A stretch of DNA of 16,218 nt from Methanoregulaceae archaeon (GCA_019695435.1 JACTVF010000016.1:1-16218), one strand, 5' to 3'. Counted from the stretch's first letter, positions 1 through 6,286 are shown. A program made the numbers and translations. Notes: a model not told the origin generated them from the sequence alone.

Positions 1-115
1 GCCCGGAGGCAGAACCGCATGACCTACCCAGGCGGGAAAGAAGCCGAAGGCACCGCGCAAACCATCATCAACCAGCAGCCGCCGCACGACACGTACATCG
101 AACCTTTTGCCGGCC
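1..115. repeat. Terminal direct repeat, left copy (circle junction)
   Basis: Bases 1-115 are identical to 16104-16218; I aligned them base by base. The repeat runs from just upstream of the methyltransferase ribosome binding site into its 33rd codon. Because it sits inside a gene and simply re-reads it, the simplest explanation is a circular molecule of 16,103 bp with an assembler overlap at the ends. A true terminal redundancy of a linear phage genome would look the same at this level. Confidence 0.95.
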
Positions 116-786
116 ACGCGGCCATAGCCAGGCTGAAGCGGCCCGCCACCAACACCATCCTCATCGACCGCGACCCCACCGTCACCAACTACCTCGCCAG
201 TCACGTCCCCGGCCAATGGCACCTGCTGATCGAAGACGCGCTCGAATGGTTGCCGCGCCAGCGATTCAGCGCGCGCACCCTGATCTACTGCGACCCACCG
301 TACCTGATGCGCAGCCGCGCCACGCAAAAACCGCGCTACGCATTCGAAATGACCGACGAGGACCATGAGCGCCTTTTGGCGATCCTCACCAGCTTGCCGT
401 GCATGGTCCAAATTTCGGCTTACGCCGACCCGCTGTACAGCTCGCATCTGCGCAACTGGAGGCACATCACCTTCCAAAGCGCCACTCGCCACGGCCTCGC
501 AACCGAGCACCTGTGGATGAGCTACCCCGAACCGAAGGCCCTGCACACGTACCAGCATCTCGGAGCCAACTACAGGGAACGCGAGCGCATCAAACGCAAG
601 GTCACCCGCTGGACCACGCGACTCGCCACGCTGCCCGCGCTCGAAAGGCTCGCGCTGTTCAGCGCCATCGAGGAAAGCATCAACGCGCCGGCCCCAGAGG
701 CGGCGATGCTGGCCAGCGATCGCCCGCACCGCCAGAACCGGCGAAACCCGGAACACACCCTGCAAAAACCGAACGGGGAGGCATAA
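19..786 (+). CDS. Phage-type DNA adenine methyltransferase (D12/Dam-like class)
   Basis: This protein should transfer a methyl group from S-adenosylmethionine to N6 of adenine in DNA. The start ATG at 19 follows GGAGG at 5-9. The protein (255 aa) opens with the family hallmark YPGGK (residues 3-7), then the SAM-binding motif I region EPFAGHAA (28-35), an acidic ILIDRD strand (47-52) and the catalytic DPPY at 92-95. Length is normal for phage D12 enzymes. One oddity is that motif I, usually FxGxG, reads FAGHA here, with Ala in place of the last Gly. The Arg/Pro-rich tail after about residue 225 looks disordered. No cognate restriction endonuclease is visible, so protection from host restriction or regulation is more likely than a restriction-modification pair. 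On the circle the frame stays open upstream to an ATG at 15831. I prefer the ATG at 19 because family members begin right at YPGGK. Confidence 0.93.
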   Translation: MTYPGGKEAEGTAQTIINQQPPHDTYIEPFAGHAAIARLKRPATNTILIDRDPTVTNYLASHVPGQWHLLIEDALEWLPRQRFSARTLIYCDPPYLMRSRATQKPRYAFEMTDEDHERLLAILTSLPCMVQISAYADPLYSSHLRNWRHITFQSATRHGLATEHLWMSYPEPKALHTYQHLGANYRERERIKRKVTRWTTRLATLPALERLALFSAIEESINAPAPEAAMLASDRPHRQNRRNPEHTLQKPNGEA

Positions 787-871
787 AAAGAGACACGTCG
801 TCCTCTGGGGAACCCCGGGCCTCTCAGCCCGCGTGTGAGAGAGATTCACACCTCGGAGTAGCGGCCGACCC

Positions 872-952
872 TGTGGAAAACTCGCAAAAGGCCCCAAAAT
901 CCCCTATTGCAACCACTTAGGCCAGCAGAGCGGTGTGGAAACCCAATCCACA
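872..952. promoter_or_regulatory. Cluster of DnaA-box-like sites
   Basis: TGTGGAAAA at 872-880 matches the reverse DnaA box TGTGGATAA at 8 of 9 positions. TGTGGAAAC at 934-942 matches at 7 of 9. CAATCCACA at 944-952 matches TTATCCACA at 7 of 9. The last two face each other as TGTGGA-7 bp-TCCACA. A further 7-of-9 site, TTATCCCAG, lies at 1095-1103. The spacing and clustering suggest host DnaA binding at an origin, although short boxes of this kind can occur by chance. Confidence 0.45.
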
Positions 953-1202
953 GGTGACCCCTGCTTACATGTTCGCCCTCTTCGAGGTCACGGCCAGGTA
1001 CCCCATCGAAACCAGCCGATCCTTAGACACACGGGGGGTAGCGACGGCCAAGCCTCGGCTTTTCCCGCCCTACTCTACGACGCTGTGCGTGGTCTTATCC
1101 CAGAAGGCTGCATTCGCGTGGCGACGAACTACGGACATTGGGGCTGGGCTACCACGTCCCCGAGAACGCCATTCTTCAGACTCGGGTGCCCGGTAAAAAA
1201 TC

Positions 1203-1268
1203 GCGCGCCCGGAGCAGGAACATCGGACCCCATGAGGACCGTCACCAAGCGGTGACTGACGGGCGCGC
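1203..1268. repeat. Nested inverted repeat
   Basis: The outer arms are GCGCGCCC (1203-1210) and GGGCGCGC (1261-1268), a perfect 8-bp match. Inside lies a perfect 6-bp hairpin, GTCACC-AAGC-GGTGAC (1241-1256). No gene overlaps it convincingly. It could be a structured RNA, an attenuator or part of an origin. Confidence 0.6.
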
Positions 1269-1414
1269 CCATCCCAAAATCGTGGTACGGTAGAGGCACT
1301 GCACCACAACAGGGGCAACCATACCCCGGCCAGCCCCTCCCCGCCAGTGGAAAACTCCACCCCCTCAGCTACCCCTTTGACGACACGCAAAAAAACGCCC
1401 AAATCGTTAACCCG

Positions 1415-1444
1415 TTTGGATTTGACCCACCTTTGACATAATAT
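1415..1444 (+). promoter_or_regulatory. Candidate early promoter with paired TTTGAC repeats
   Basis: An AT-rich patch carries TTGGAT at 1416-1421 and TAATAT at 1439-1444, separated by 17 bp. This is a weak sigma-70-like match (3 of 6 and 4 of 6). TTTGAC occurs at 1421-1426 and again at 1432-1437, exactly one helical turn apart, which could be an operator. It would drive the zinc-ribbon and endolysin genes after a leader of about 200 nt. Confidence 0.35.
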
Positions 1445-1643
1445 TTCTTATCAGTCGCGGTTCCCCCCTCGTAATCCCCCCGAAAAGTCAACACTAATGC
1501 GCTCAAAGCTAAAGATCAGTTCCACATCGTCAAGCGAAATGTTCACTGCATCAACACGTTATTTACTCAACTCCCTCGTTTTGCACACGCTATCCCCTCA
1601 ATACACCGTTACGATGGCTTTCACGGTACCAAAAGGAGTTTTA

Positions 1644-1886
1644 ATGCCAGCCCGCGACTACAACGTGGAGCCGGTCAGAACCACCGGCGACCCACGGACC
1701 ACCACCTGCGACTGCGGCACGTCGCTCATCCTCCCCAAGCACCCCACCACCCACTGCCCCAAATGCCACGCGTCGTACACGAGCCGGAGCTTGCAGCGTC
1801 CGGCTTATTGCGCGCACTGCAACTTCAACCTCAGAAAGTGGCGCCAGCGAAACAACATCCCCGACCTCAACGTGCCCTTTCTCTAA
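1644..1886 (+). CDS. Small zinc-ribbon protein, unknown function
   Basis: This 80-residue protein has six cysteines arranged as CDC (22-24), CPKC (38-41) and CAHC (56-59), the pattern of one or two zinc-ribbon or knuckle sites. A basic segment follows (RKWRQR, 64-69). Small zinc ribbons of this kind are common in phages as DNA- or RNA-binding regulators, but I cannot assign a family. I chose the ATG at 1644 because GGAG (1635-1638) precedes it by 5 bases. The frame is open further up, to 1497, but that stretch is AT-rich, has no good ribosome binding site and is compositionally unlike the rest. It is the first gene after the non-coding region, so an early or regulatory role is plausible. The endolysin follows after 38 bp. 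Confidence 0.75.
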   Translation: MPARDYNVEPVRTTGDPRTTTCDCGTSLILPKHPTTHCPKCHASYTSRSLQRPAYCAHCNFNLRKWRQRNNIPDLNVPFL

Positions 1887-1924
1887 CCGCGCGTCCACCC
1901 CGCGCAGATCGGAGCCACCGCACC

Positions 1925-2425
1925 ATGACCCGACTCAGCATCGCCCCGCCCATCGCTGCGTTTCTCGATCTCGTCGCGCTGAGCGAAGGCACCAGCAAAG
2001 CACCCAACACCCATGACGACGGGTACGACATCATCGTCTGCGGCATCGACGGACGCCACAATTTTTCCGACTACAGCGCGCATCCGTTCGCAGCCGGCCG
2101 CAAACCGATCATCGTGCGCACCGCGCCAACACTGCTCGAAAGCACCGCGAGCGGTCGCTACCAAATCATCTTGCCGACGTGGAAGAACCTCGCCGCGGCG
2201 CGCGGGCTCGGCACATTCAGTCCGCAAAATCAAGACATGGCCTGCCTCGCTCTGCTCGAACAAAGCAGCACCGTCGCGCTCATCTCCGCTGGAAAAATCG
2301 AGCAAGCGATCGAGGCGGAATGCGAGACGTGGGCCAGCTTCCCCGGCAACAACTTCGGCCAGGGCGGTCGCACGCTCGACTGGCTGCTGCAGCAGTACGC
2401 GGCGCTGCTCAACCCTCTGCCGTGA
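1925..2425 (+). CDS. Endolysin of the phage lambda R type (lytic transglycosylase, GH104-like)
   Basis: This enzyme should cleave peptidoglycan glycan strands in the periplasm to release progeny. The 166-residue protein can be followed along phage lambda R: AFLDLVALSEGT (12-23) with the likely catalytic Glu21, HDDGYDIIV (30-38), FSDYSAHP (47-54), STASGRYQ (73-80), FSPQNQDMA (98-106) and WASFPG (136-141). Length is close to that of lambda R, with an extra stretch of roughly ten residues around 55-68. There is no signal peptide, so a holin or similar exit route is expected; the candidates here are the membrane proteins at 6574-7017 and 15061-15279. The ATG at 1925 follows GGAG at 1911-1914. Lambda R-type enzymes point to a Gram-negative-type envelope in the host. 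Confidence 0.93.
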   Translation: MTRLSIAPPIAAFLDLVALSEGTSKAPNTHDDGYDIIVCGIDGRHNFSDYSAHPFAAGRKPIIVRTAPTLLESTASGRYQIILPTWKNLAAARGLGTFSPQNQDMACLALLEQSSTVALISAGKIEQAIEAECETWASFPGNNFGQGGRTLDWLLQQYAALLNPLP

Positions 2426-2440
2426 GAAGGAAACACACCC

Positions 2441-2671
2441 ATGCTTGAAGCCATCCAACTGGTAAAGACACTCGCACCCAACGCGCGACTCGACTGCTGC
2501 CCATACGAAGGCGGCGAGGACGGCACCGGCTTTTTTATTCGCGTGGGGATCGGCGGACACTGGCTCTCGAAAGTGCGAAAACATCCGCGCGCCGCCTGGG
2601 CGAACGCCGCGCAACGGCTACTCGCAAGATCTCCGGAGCAGCAAACGCTAACCGGCAACACAGACCGATGA
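2441..2671 (+). CDS. Small unknown protein next to the endolysin
   Basis: This 76-residue protein is not recognised. It begins 15 bp after the endolysin stop and has a GAAGG ribosome binding site at 2426-2430, so it is probably translated from the same message. The sequence mixes hydrophobic and charged residues (LDCCPYEGG near 17-25, then GFFIRVGIGGHW at 30-41), with no membrane segment or signal peptide. A small globular fold with a beta hairpin around residues 30-45 is plausible. The position would suit an accessory lysis or regulatory protein, but nothing in the sequence proves it. Confidence 0.7.
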   Translation: MLEAIQLVKTLAPNARLDCCPYEGGEDGTGFFIRVGIGGHWLSKVRKHPRAAWANAAQRLLARSPEQQTLTGNTDR

Positions 2672-2743
2672 GCCTCCACTACCAACGGCGCGAACAACAA
2701 CGGTCAGGAAAGGAGGTCGCGGACAGTCGCCAGAGCGCGGAGC

Positions 2744-2766
2744 GGGGCCGCAAGAGGCGCGGCCCC
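2744..2766. repeat. GC-rich hairpin between small genes
   Basis: GGGGCCGC (2744-2751) and GCGGCCCC (2759-2766) form a perfect 8-bp stem with a 7-base loop. An AGGAGGT stretch at 2711-2717 lies upstream without a start codon at the usual distance. No T-tract follows, so this is not a classical intrinsic terminator; it may set mRNA stability. Confidence 0.6.
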
Positions 2767-2812
2767 AAACCATTCAGCGACGACGCGACACCAACCGCCG
2801 CGAGGAACCAAG

Positions 2813-3019
2813 ATGCCCGCATCACAGCCCAGGCACTTCAACACACCGCCGCCGCTCTCCGACGAAGAGATCGTGCGCGGCACACTCTTGCGCTGCACCG
2901 AAGGGCTGGAACGCCAGCTTGCAGAGCTCAGCACCGCCAACAAAAACCGCGCGCTCCTCGCGCTGCACGCGCAGATCGGCGAGCAGCTGGAAGCACTCGC
3001 CGCCGACAATCACATCTGA
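2813..3019 (+). CDS. Small helical protein, unknown function
   Basis: This 68-residue protein starts at an ATG preceded by GAGGAA (2799-2804). After a short proline-containing N-terminus it is almost wholly charged and helical (LSDEEIVRGTLLRCTEGLERQ and on), with leucines spaced to form an amphipathic helix or short coiled coil. It has no membrane segment or signal peptide. I do not recognise the family. A longer open frame in another register starts at 2668 and covers this gene, but it is Arg/Pro/Ser-rich with no further support, so I treat it as spurious. Confidence 0.65.
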   Translation: MPASQPRHFNTPPPLSDEEIVRGTLLRCTEGLERQLAELSTANKNRALLALHAQIGEQLEALAADNHI

Positions 3020-3089
3020 GATCCCGCCGCGCTAAAAATGGCGAGCAGCGCCGGACGCCCGCCCATCACGTAGAGAGAGGACACACACC

Positions 3090-3452
3090 ATGGCATCGAG
3101 CTTCTGGAAAAAATTCAACAGCGTACTCGCCAAAGTGCTGCTCGTCGGCACCGAAGGCGCAGCCCTCGCCGAGCCCGTCATCGACGTTACCGCGCCCGGA
3201 ATCAGCGGCGTCTACAACATCGCCGCGAACGCAGCACTACAGGCAGAACAGGCAGGCGAGGCCGCGGCCTCCGGACCCGTGTCGGACGAAGCCAAGACCG
3301 CAGCCGTGGCCGCTGCCGTCGCGCCCGTCCTCGCATCGGCGACACAACAAGCTGGCCTCACGCCCCACACCCAAGACCAGGTGAACGCCTACGCATCCAC
3401 CGTCGTCGCGGGACTCGCGGCGCTGAACACAGCACCACCCGCCGCATCGTAA
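3090..3452 (+). CDS. Ala-rich small phage-type protein, possibly membrane-associated
   Basis: This 120-residue protein follows a GAGAGAGG ribosome binding site (3073-3080). The N-terminus (MASSFWKKFNSVLAKVLL) is an amphipathic, basic-hydrophobic helix, followed by a mildly hydrophobic Ala/Gly/Val stretch (about 23-55) and an Ala-rich helical part (about 60-115). Short proteins that begin with an xFWKK helix and continue Ala/Val-rich are familiar beside lysis or tail genes of phages, and are usually annotated as hypothetical. Holin-like or membrane-peripheral behaviour is possible, but I see no clear transmembrane segment. A strong hairpin (3462-3501) follows directly. Confidence 0.75.
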   Translation: MASSFWKKFNSVLAKVLLVGTEGAALAEPVIDVTAPGISGVYNIAANAALQAEQAGEAAASGPVSDEAKTAAVAAAVAPVLASATQQAGLTPHTQDQVNAYASTVVAGLAALNTAPPAAS

Positions 3453-3461
3453 AAGACCAGA

Positions 3462-3501
3462 CGCGCGCGCGGCTCACCACCGACCGCAATCCGCGCGCGC
3501 G
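3462..3501. repeat. Strong GC hairpin with 11-bp stem
   Basis: CGCGCGCGCGG (3462-3472) and CCGCGCGCGCG (3491-3501) are exact inverted copies around an 18-base loop. The hairpin sits 10 bp after the stop of the preceding gene and upstream of the next ribosome binding site. It lacks a T-tract. It is a likely transcription pause, partial terminator or RNA-stability element. Confidence 0.7.
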
Positions 3502-3549
3502 CAACCCACCACGCTCGACAACCCGACAGCAAACCAAGGAGGCAACACA

Positions 3550-3930
3550 ATGGCCAGAACCATCACAGGCGCGCAGATGCAGCGCCTCACTCTCACACTC
3601 GGCGTCCTCTCCGACCTGGCGCTCAGTGAAACGCGGCCCGCCGCGAAAGCCGCGCTGCTCTACTGCACCAGGGAACTTCTCCAGATCGTCGCGCCACCAA
3701 AAGCGCCGCCGGCCGCGAGCGGTTCCACCGCACCGGGCACTTCGACGGTGACGGCCGACAAAACCACGTCGCCCAAGCCAGCTCGCACCGCCGAACAACG
3801 CAGCGCCAGCGCGTCGAAGGCGAACAAGACACGCGCCGCGAACAAGGCGAAGCCGTCGACCACCACCGGAACCACGGCGGCGAGCGATCAGCAGCACCCG
3901 GTGAACGATCCCAACGCACCCACCGGCTAA
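3550..3930 (+). CDS. Unknown protein: short helical head, long disordered Ala/Thr/Lys tail
   Basis: This 126-residue protein has the best ribosome binding site of the early region, AAGGAGG at 3536-3542, 7 bases before the ATG. Residues 1-48 form a helical hairpin-like domain (LTLTLGVLSDLALSETR... then ALLYCTRELLQIV). From about residue 49 to the end it is low-complexity Pro/Ala/Thr/Lys/Ser, basic overall and probably disordered. Such a tail could bind nucleic acid or act as a tether. I do not recognise the family. Confidence 0.7.
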   Translation: MARTITGAQMQRLTLTLGVLSDLALSETRPAAKAALLYCTRELLQIVAPPKAPPAASGSTAPGTSTVTADKTTSPKPARTAEQRSASASKANKTRAANKAKPSTTTGTTAASDQQHPVNDPNAPTG

Positions 3931-4113
3931 CCAATTTCCGCGCGGCAAGACCCCCAGGTCTGCATTAAAAGTCCGCGCGGCACACGGCGGGTGAGCGCAT
4001 CTCGCATTCTCCCAAGGCCCACCCGCCGCGCGATTAGAAAAAATCCATCCCACCTGGTTGGCAGCGGCACACGCCGTGCAACCCTCATCAGCGGCCCAAA
4101 GGAGCCACGCACC
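3931..4113. repeat. Intergenic stretch with direct repeats and hairpins
   Basis: The 11-mer TCCGCGCGGCA occurs at 3937-3947 and again at 3972-3982 (35 bp apart), and its CCGCGCGG core is itself palindromic. Between them AGACC-CCCA-GGTCT (3948-3961) forms a small hairpin. CGGCGGGTG (3985-3993) pairs perfectly with CACCCGCCG (4020-4028). The next gene's ribosome binding site is at the far end (4101-4104). It could be a regulator binding site, a terminator with antiterminator, or a processing site. Confidence 0.55.
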
Positions 4114-4800
4114 ATGATTAAACTCACACCCGAGGAATTCCACACCACGCGCGAAGCCGTCGCCGCCGCGCATCTGTTCTTGCAATCCGTCGCGCCGCTA
4201 CTCCAGCAGCGCCACACGATGCTCAACCGCGAGCAGCGCAACCTACTGACCTACTGCAAAGAGCAACTGCCCGCAGCGTTCAGCGCCATCGCCACCGTGA
4301 CACACCGCGAGAACCGCGACCCCGACGCGCCGCCCCCACCGGCCAGCGAACGCCTCACCGACATCGACCGCCTACTCTTCCGCGACGAGCTCGAAAACGT
4401 CAGCGCCCTTGTGCTGCCTGACCTCGTTTACGAAATGGTGTGCGCGCTCGGAGAACTGCCGATGTTTCACGAGACGCTGACAGCAGAGCCCATGACCACG
4501 CACCGCACCGCAACGCTGATGGCGTGGTGTTGGGAAGGCGGCAGGCGCTACGGCTTGCAGCAGGCCCTCGCGATCTTCGACAACACCAACACCGACTTCA
4601 AGGCCGGCACGGACGCTGCGATGCTTGCGGCCCTCAATGCCACGCTCGATTTACCCGTCTCCGAAAAGATCGGCCCAGGCGGCGCCACCGCGCAGGAACA
4701 GAACCGGCCAGGCCCCACCCTCGTCACCGGCGATGCGCGATCGACAGACCCCGAACCATTCAAGTACGAGGAAGCCGAGCCCACACCCAAACCCAACTGA
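4114..4800 (+). CDS. Unknown 228-residue mostly helical protein
   Basis: The start ATG at 4114 follows AAAGGAG (4098-4104). The frame is open upstream to 3991, but the ribosome binding site favours 4114. The protein is predominantly helical for residues 1-175 (for example TPEEFHTTREAVAAAHLFLQ and LLTYCKEQLPAAF), with a proline-rich break at about 70-75. The last 40 residues are Pro/Gly-rich and probably disordered. There is no signal peptide, membrane segment or enzyme motif that I can see. It is the largest protein of the early block, so it is the first candidate for an unrecognised replication or scaffold function, but that is speculation. The next gene starts 8 bp downstream. Confidence 0.75.
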   Translation: MIKLTPEEFHTTREAVAAAHLFLQSVAPLLQQRHTMLNREQRNLLTYCKEQLPAAFSAIATVTHRENRDPDAPPPPASERLTDIDRLLFRDELENVSALVLPDLVYEMVCALGELPMFHETLTAEPMTTHRTATLMAWCWEGGRRYGLQQALAIFDNTNTDFKAGTDAAMLAALNATLDLPVSEKIGPGGATAQEQNRPGPTLVTGDARSTDPEPFKYEEAEPTPKPN

Positions 4801-4808
4801 GGCGCGCC

Positions 4809-5147
4809 ATGAGCACACCGCAAAACGCAAACCTCGACTTCAACAACATGGCCAGCAAAGCAACGCTGGCCTGTTCTCTCTGGCGCGCGTGGGCGCTGGC
4901 ACAACCGAAGGACTGCGCCCAGGCCCGCCGCGCTTTCGAAGTCGCGGCGCTCTTCGAGAAGCAAGCCGACCTCTTCGCAGCCATGCACCGCAACCGCATC
5001 GCGTGGCAACCAGCGGCCACCGGCCTCACACTGCCACCCGCGCAACCGGCGAGGCAACCGGCTACACCGCCGAACCCGGCGAGAGTGAAAGACGTCACGA
5101 AGCCATGGGGCGGCAACATCGCGCGCCCGAAGGACGCCACCAAGTGA
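4809..5147 (+). CDS. Unknown 112-residue protein, helical N-half with Pro-rich tail
   Basis: It begins 8 bp after the preceding stop with only a weak AGGCG site, so translation is probably coupled to the upstream gene. Residues 12-65 are helical and contain aromatic and cysteine residues (LACSLWRAWALAQPKDC). The C-terminal 45 residues are rich in Pro, Ala and Thr. There is no membrane segment or known motif. Its stop codon overlaps the GTG start of the next gene, which supports a co-translated pair. Confidence 0.7.
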   Translation: MSTPQNANLDFNNMASKATLACSLWRAWALAQPKDCAQARRAFEVAALFEKQADLFAAMHRNRIAWQPAATGLTLPPAQPARQPATPPNPARVKDVTKPWGGNIARPKDATK

Positions 5148-5353
5148 CCGTGCGCATGCACCTGACGGAAGCGGAGCGCGATCTCATCGTCGAGATGTGC
5201 ATTGCAGCGACGCTCATCGAGCGCGGCGAGCAGGAAGCCGCGCTCGAAACCTATCTCCAGTTCACGCTCGACAACTGGGAGCAGGTCCGGTCCATCATCT
5301 TCAAGCTCGACCAGCCAGGTCCCGACGACTGGCCCCCGCAAGTCGAGAGCTAG
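5144..5353 (+). CDS. Unknown 69-residue acidic helical protein, GTG start
   Basis: The GTG at 5144 overlaps the TGA of the previous gene (GTGA) and is preceded by AAGGA at 5130-5134 with 9-base spacing. An ATG at 5156 is an alternative that would shorten the protein by four residues. The protein is acidic and helical (LTEAERDLIVEMCIAATLIE) and ends with a short Pro/Asp stretch. It has no membrane segment or recognised domain. It is the last gene before the 1.2-kb repeat region, and an 8-base T-tract at 5369-5376 follows without a strong stem in front of it. Confidence 0.65.
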   Translation: MTVRMHLTEAERDLIVEMCIAATLIERGEQEAALETYLQFTLDNWEQVRSIIFKLDQPGPDDWPPQVES

Positions 5354-5491
5354 GCGCGGCTCACCCGGTTTTTTTTCCTTAACAAGCAAACTCAAAAGAA
5401 TAGACGCGGCACAGAGGCGGCAAAAACGTGTCCGAGCGGATGCAGTTGGAAGGCACCGCCAACGCAGGCGATGCGTCCAGGACGCAAAATG

Positions 5492-5535
5492 CCCCGCCGA
5501 TGCGCAGGACATCCCCCGCCGATGCGCAGGGCCAG
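5492..5535. repeat. 22-bp tandem repeat, two copies
   Basis: Copies at 5492-5513 and 5514-5535 share their first 17 bases exactly (CCCCGCCGATGCGCAGG) and then diverge. The period is not a multiple of three, which argues against a coding repeat. Confidence 0.8.
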
Positions 5536-5593
5536 CAGAAGCATCAAGGAGCGCCAGCGAAAGCATGGACGCGCGCGGACAGCGCCGCCGCAA

Positions 5594-5725
5594 ACCGGCG
5601 CTCGTAGTCACGGCGCTCCGGAAACGCGCCGCTCCTCGCGCCTGCACCCACGCGACATCACCGGCGCTCGTAGACGCCGCGCGGGAAAAGCGCGCGGCTG
5701 CTCGCGCCTACAGCCGCGCCCGACT
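5594..5725. repeat. 66-bp tandem repeat with a conserved hairpin
   Basis: Copies at 5594-5659 and 5660-5725 both start with ACCGGCGCTCGTAG and share CTCGCGCCT further on. Between these constant parts each copy has a hairpin with different bases: CGGCGC/GCGCCG (5611-5616 with 5626-5631) in the first, GCCGCGCG/CGCGCGGC (5676-5683 with 5691-5698) in the second. The pairing is kept while the sequence changes, which suggests that structure matters. Confidence 0.7.
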
Positions 5726-5727
5726 CG

Positions 5728-5822
5728 CGGGGCTGCAGCCCCTGCCGCCCCGCCTCAGCGCGGGGCTGCCGCCCCTGCCGCCCCGCCTCAGCGCGGGGCT
5801 GCCGCCCCTGCCGCCCCGCCTC
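5728..5822. repeat. 33-bp tandem repeat, about 2.9 copies
   Basis: Units start at 5728, 5761 and 5794; the last is truncated at 5822. The second and third are identical over the shared length, and the first differs at one base, where GGGGCTGCAGCCCC (5729-5742) is a perfect palindrome. The 33-bp period equals 11 codons, but no frame has a plausible start, and all readings are low-complexity Pro/Ala/Arg peptides. Confidence 0.9.
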
Positions 5823-5889
5823 GCAACGCAACAGCATCACGCGACACCGGAGACACCACAGCGGATCAGCAGCAAGCCATGGACATCAG

Positions 5890-5923
5890 CGCGCCTAACG
5901 GCGCTAAAGCGCCGTCAGGCGCG
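5890..5923. repeat. Long hairpin with TAAA-type loop
   Basis: CGCGCCT (5890-5896) pairs with AGGCGCG (5917-5923). After one A-C mismatch, ACGGCGCT (5898-5905) pairs with AGCGCCGT (5908-5915), leaving the loop as CTAAAG. That is fifteen paired positions in 34 bases. Confidence 0.85.
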
Positions 5924-6102
5924 GCCAGCAGCATCGTGGTGCCTTCGTCGCTGGATGCCGCGCCAGCGCGCGGCACCCCGTGGGGGGGGGCTCGCTCCTT
6001 AGTCCGTCGCGGCTCCCGATCGTCATCGGCGCTGCCAGCTTTCCGGTGCGTCGCCGCGCCGGCCTAGCCCGCTCCCCCCCCCTCCACCCCCCCGCCTCGC
6101 TT

Positions 6103-6119
6103 CGCCAGCTTCGCTGGCG
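6103..6119. repeat. Short perfect hairpin with TTC loop
   Basis: CGCCAGC (6103-6109) and GCTGGCG (6113-6119) form a 7-bp stem closed by TTC. It lies just after the C9/C7 runs of the repeat island. Confidence 0.75.
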
Positions 6120-6260
6120 CGCCTGCGGGCGGCGCTCGGCTCAGCGGGCCGGGGGGCCGTGCTCGCTTCGCTGCGCTGGCCCCGCGGAACCGCCGCGCCA
6201 TCAGCATCGCCGCTGCCATCTCTCGCGTGCGGCCGTTCCGCTCTTCGCCTCAGCAGACCA

Positions 6261-6282
6261 CGGGTGCGCTAAAGCGCACCCG
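6261..6282. repeat. Perfect 10-bp hairpin with TAAA-type loop
   Basis: CGGGTGCGCT (6261-6270), AA, AGCGCACCCG (6273-6282). It is the same CTAAAG-centred design as the hairpin at 5890-5923 but with a different stem sequence. Confidence 0.85.
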
Positions 6283-6286
6283 CCGA

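Larger units (their letters stand above)
787..1643. other. Non-coding region, candidate origin and early control region
   Basis: This stretch of 857 bp holds no convincing gene; its open frames are short, lack ribosome binding sites or are Arg/Pro/Ser-rich. Visible in order are a GGGG-AA-CCCC hairpin just after the methyltransferase (807-816), a GTGTGA/TCACAC hairpin (833-851), three DnaA-box-like sites (872-952) with a weaker one at 1095-1103, a nested inverted repeat (1203-1268), a second copy of GTGGAAAACTC at 1347-1357, and an AT-rich patch from about 1385 to 1645 that contrasts with the GC-rich surroundings. DnaA-type sites beside an AT-rich stretch fit a replication origin. This is inference. 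Confidence 0.5.

Noticed and set aside
1497..1643. N-terminal extension of the zinc-ribbon protein to the ATG at 1497
   Set aside because: The strong ribosome binding site is at 1635-1638, and the upstream part is AT-rich, Ser/Thr/Leu-rich and unlike the rest of the protein.
2668..3384. 238-codon frame that starts inside the previous stop (ATGA)
   Set aside because: Its composition is Arg/Pro/Ser/His-rich, it has no recognisable domain, and it covers two better genes (2813-3019, 3090-3452) that have their own ribosome binding sites in other registers.
2813..4800. Common ancestry of the small helical proteins at 2813, 3550 and 4114 (a shared LLxYC/ALLALH-type helix)
   Set aside because: The similarity is limited to a few residues in helical segments, needs gaps, and could be compositional.
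5369..5376. T8 run as an intrinsic terminator after the 69-aa protein
   Set aside because: I could not find a stable stem immediately upstream, so I mention the run but do not call a terminator.
5492..5822. CRISPR array
   Set aside because: The repeats are tandem without unique spacers, their periods differ (22, 66, 33 bp), and no cas-like gene is present.
5202..6067. Long + strand frames through the tandem repeats (5202-6002 and 5471-6067)
   Set aside because: They overlap each other in two registers, lack ribosome binding sites and translate to low-complexity Arg/Ala/Pro peptides. The 22-bp repeat is not a multiple of three.
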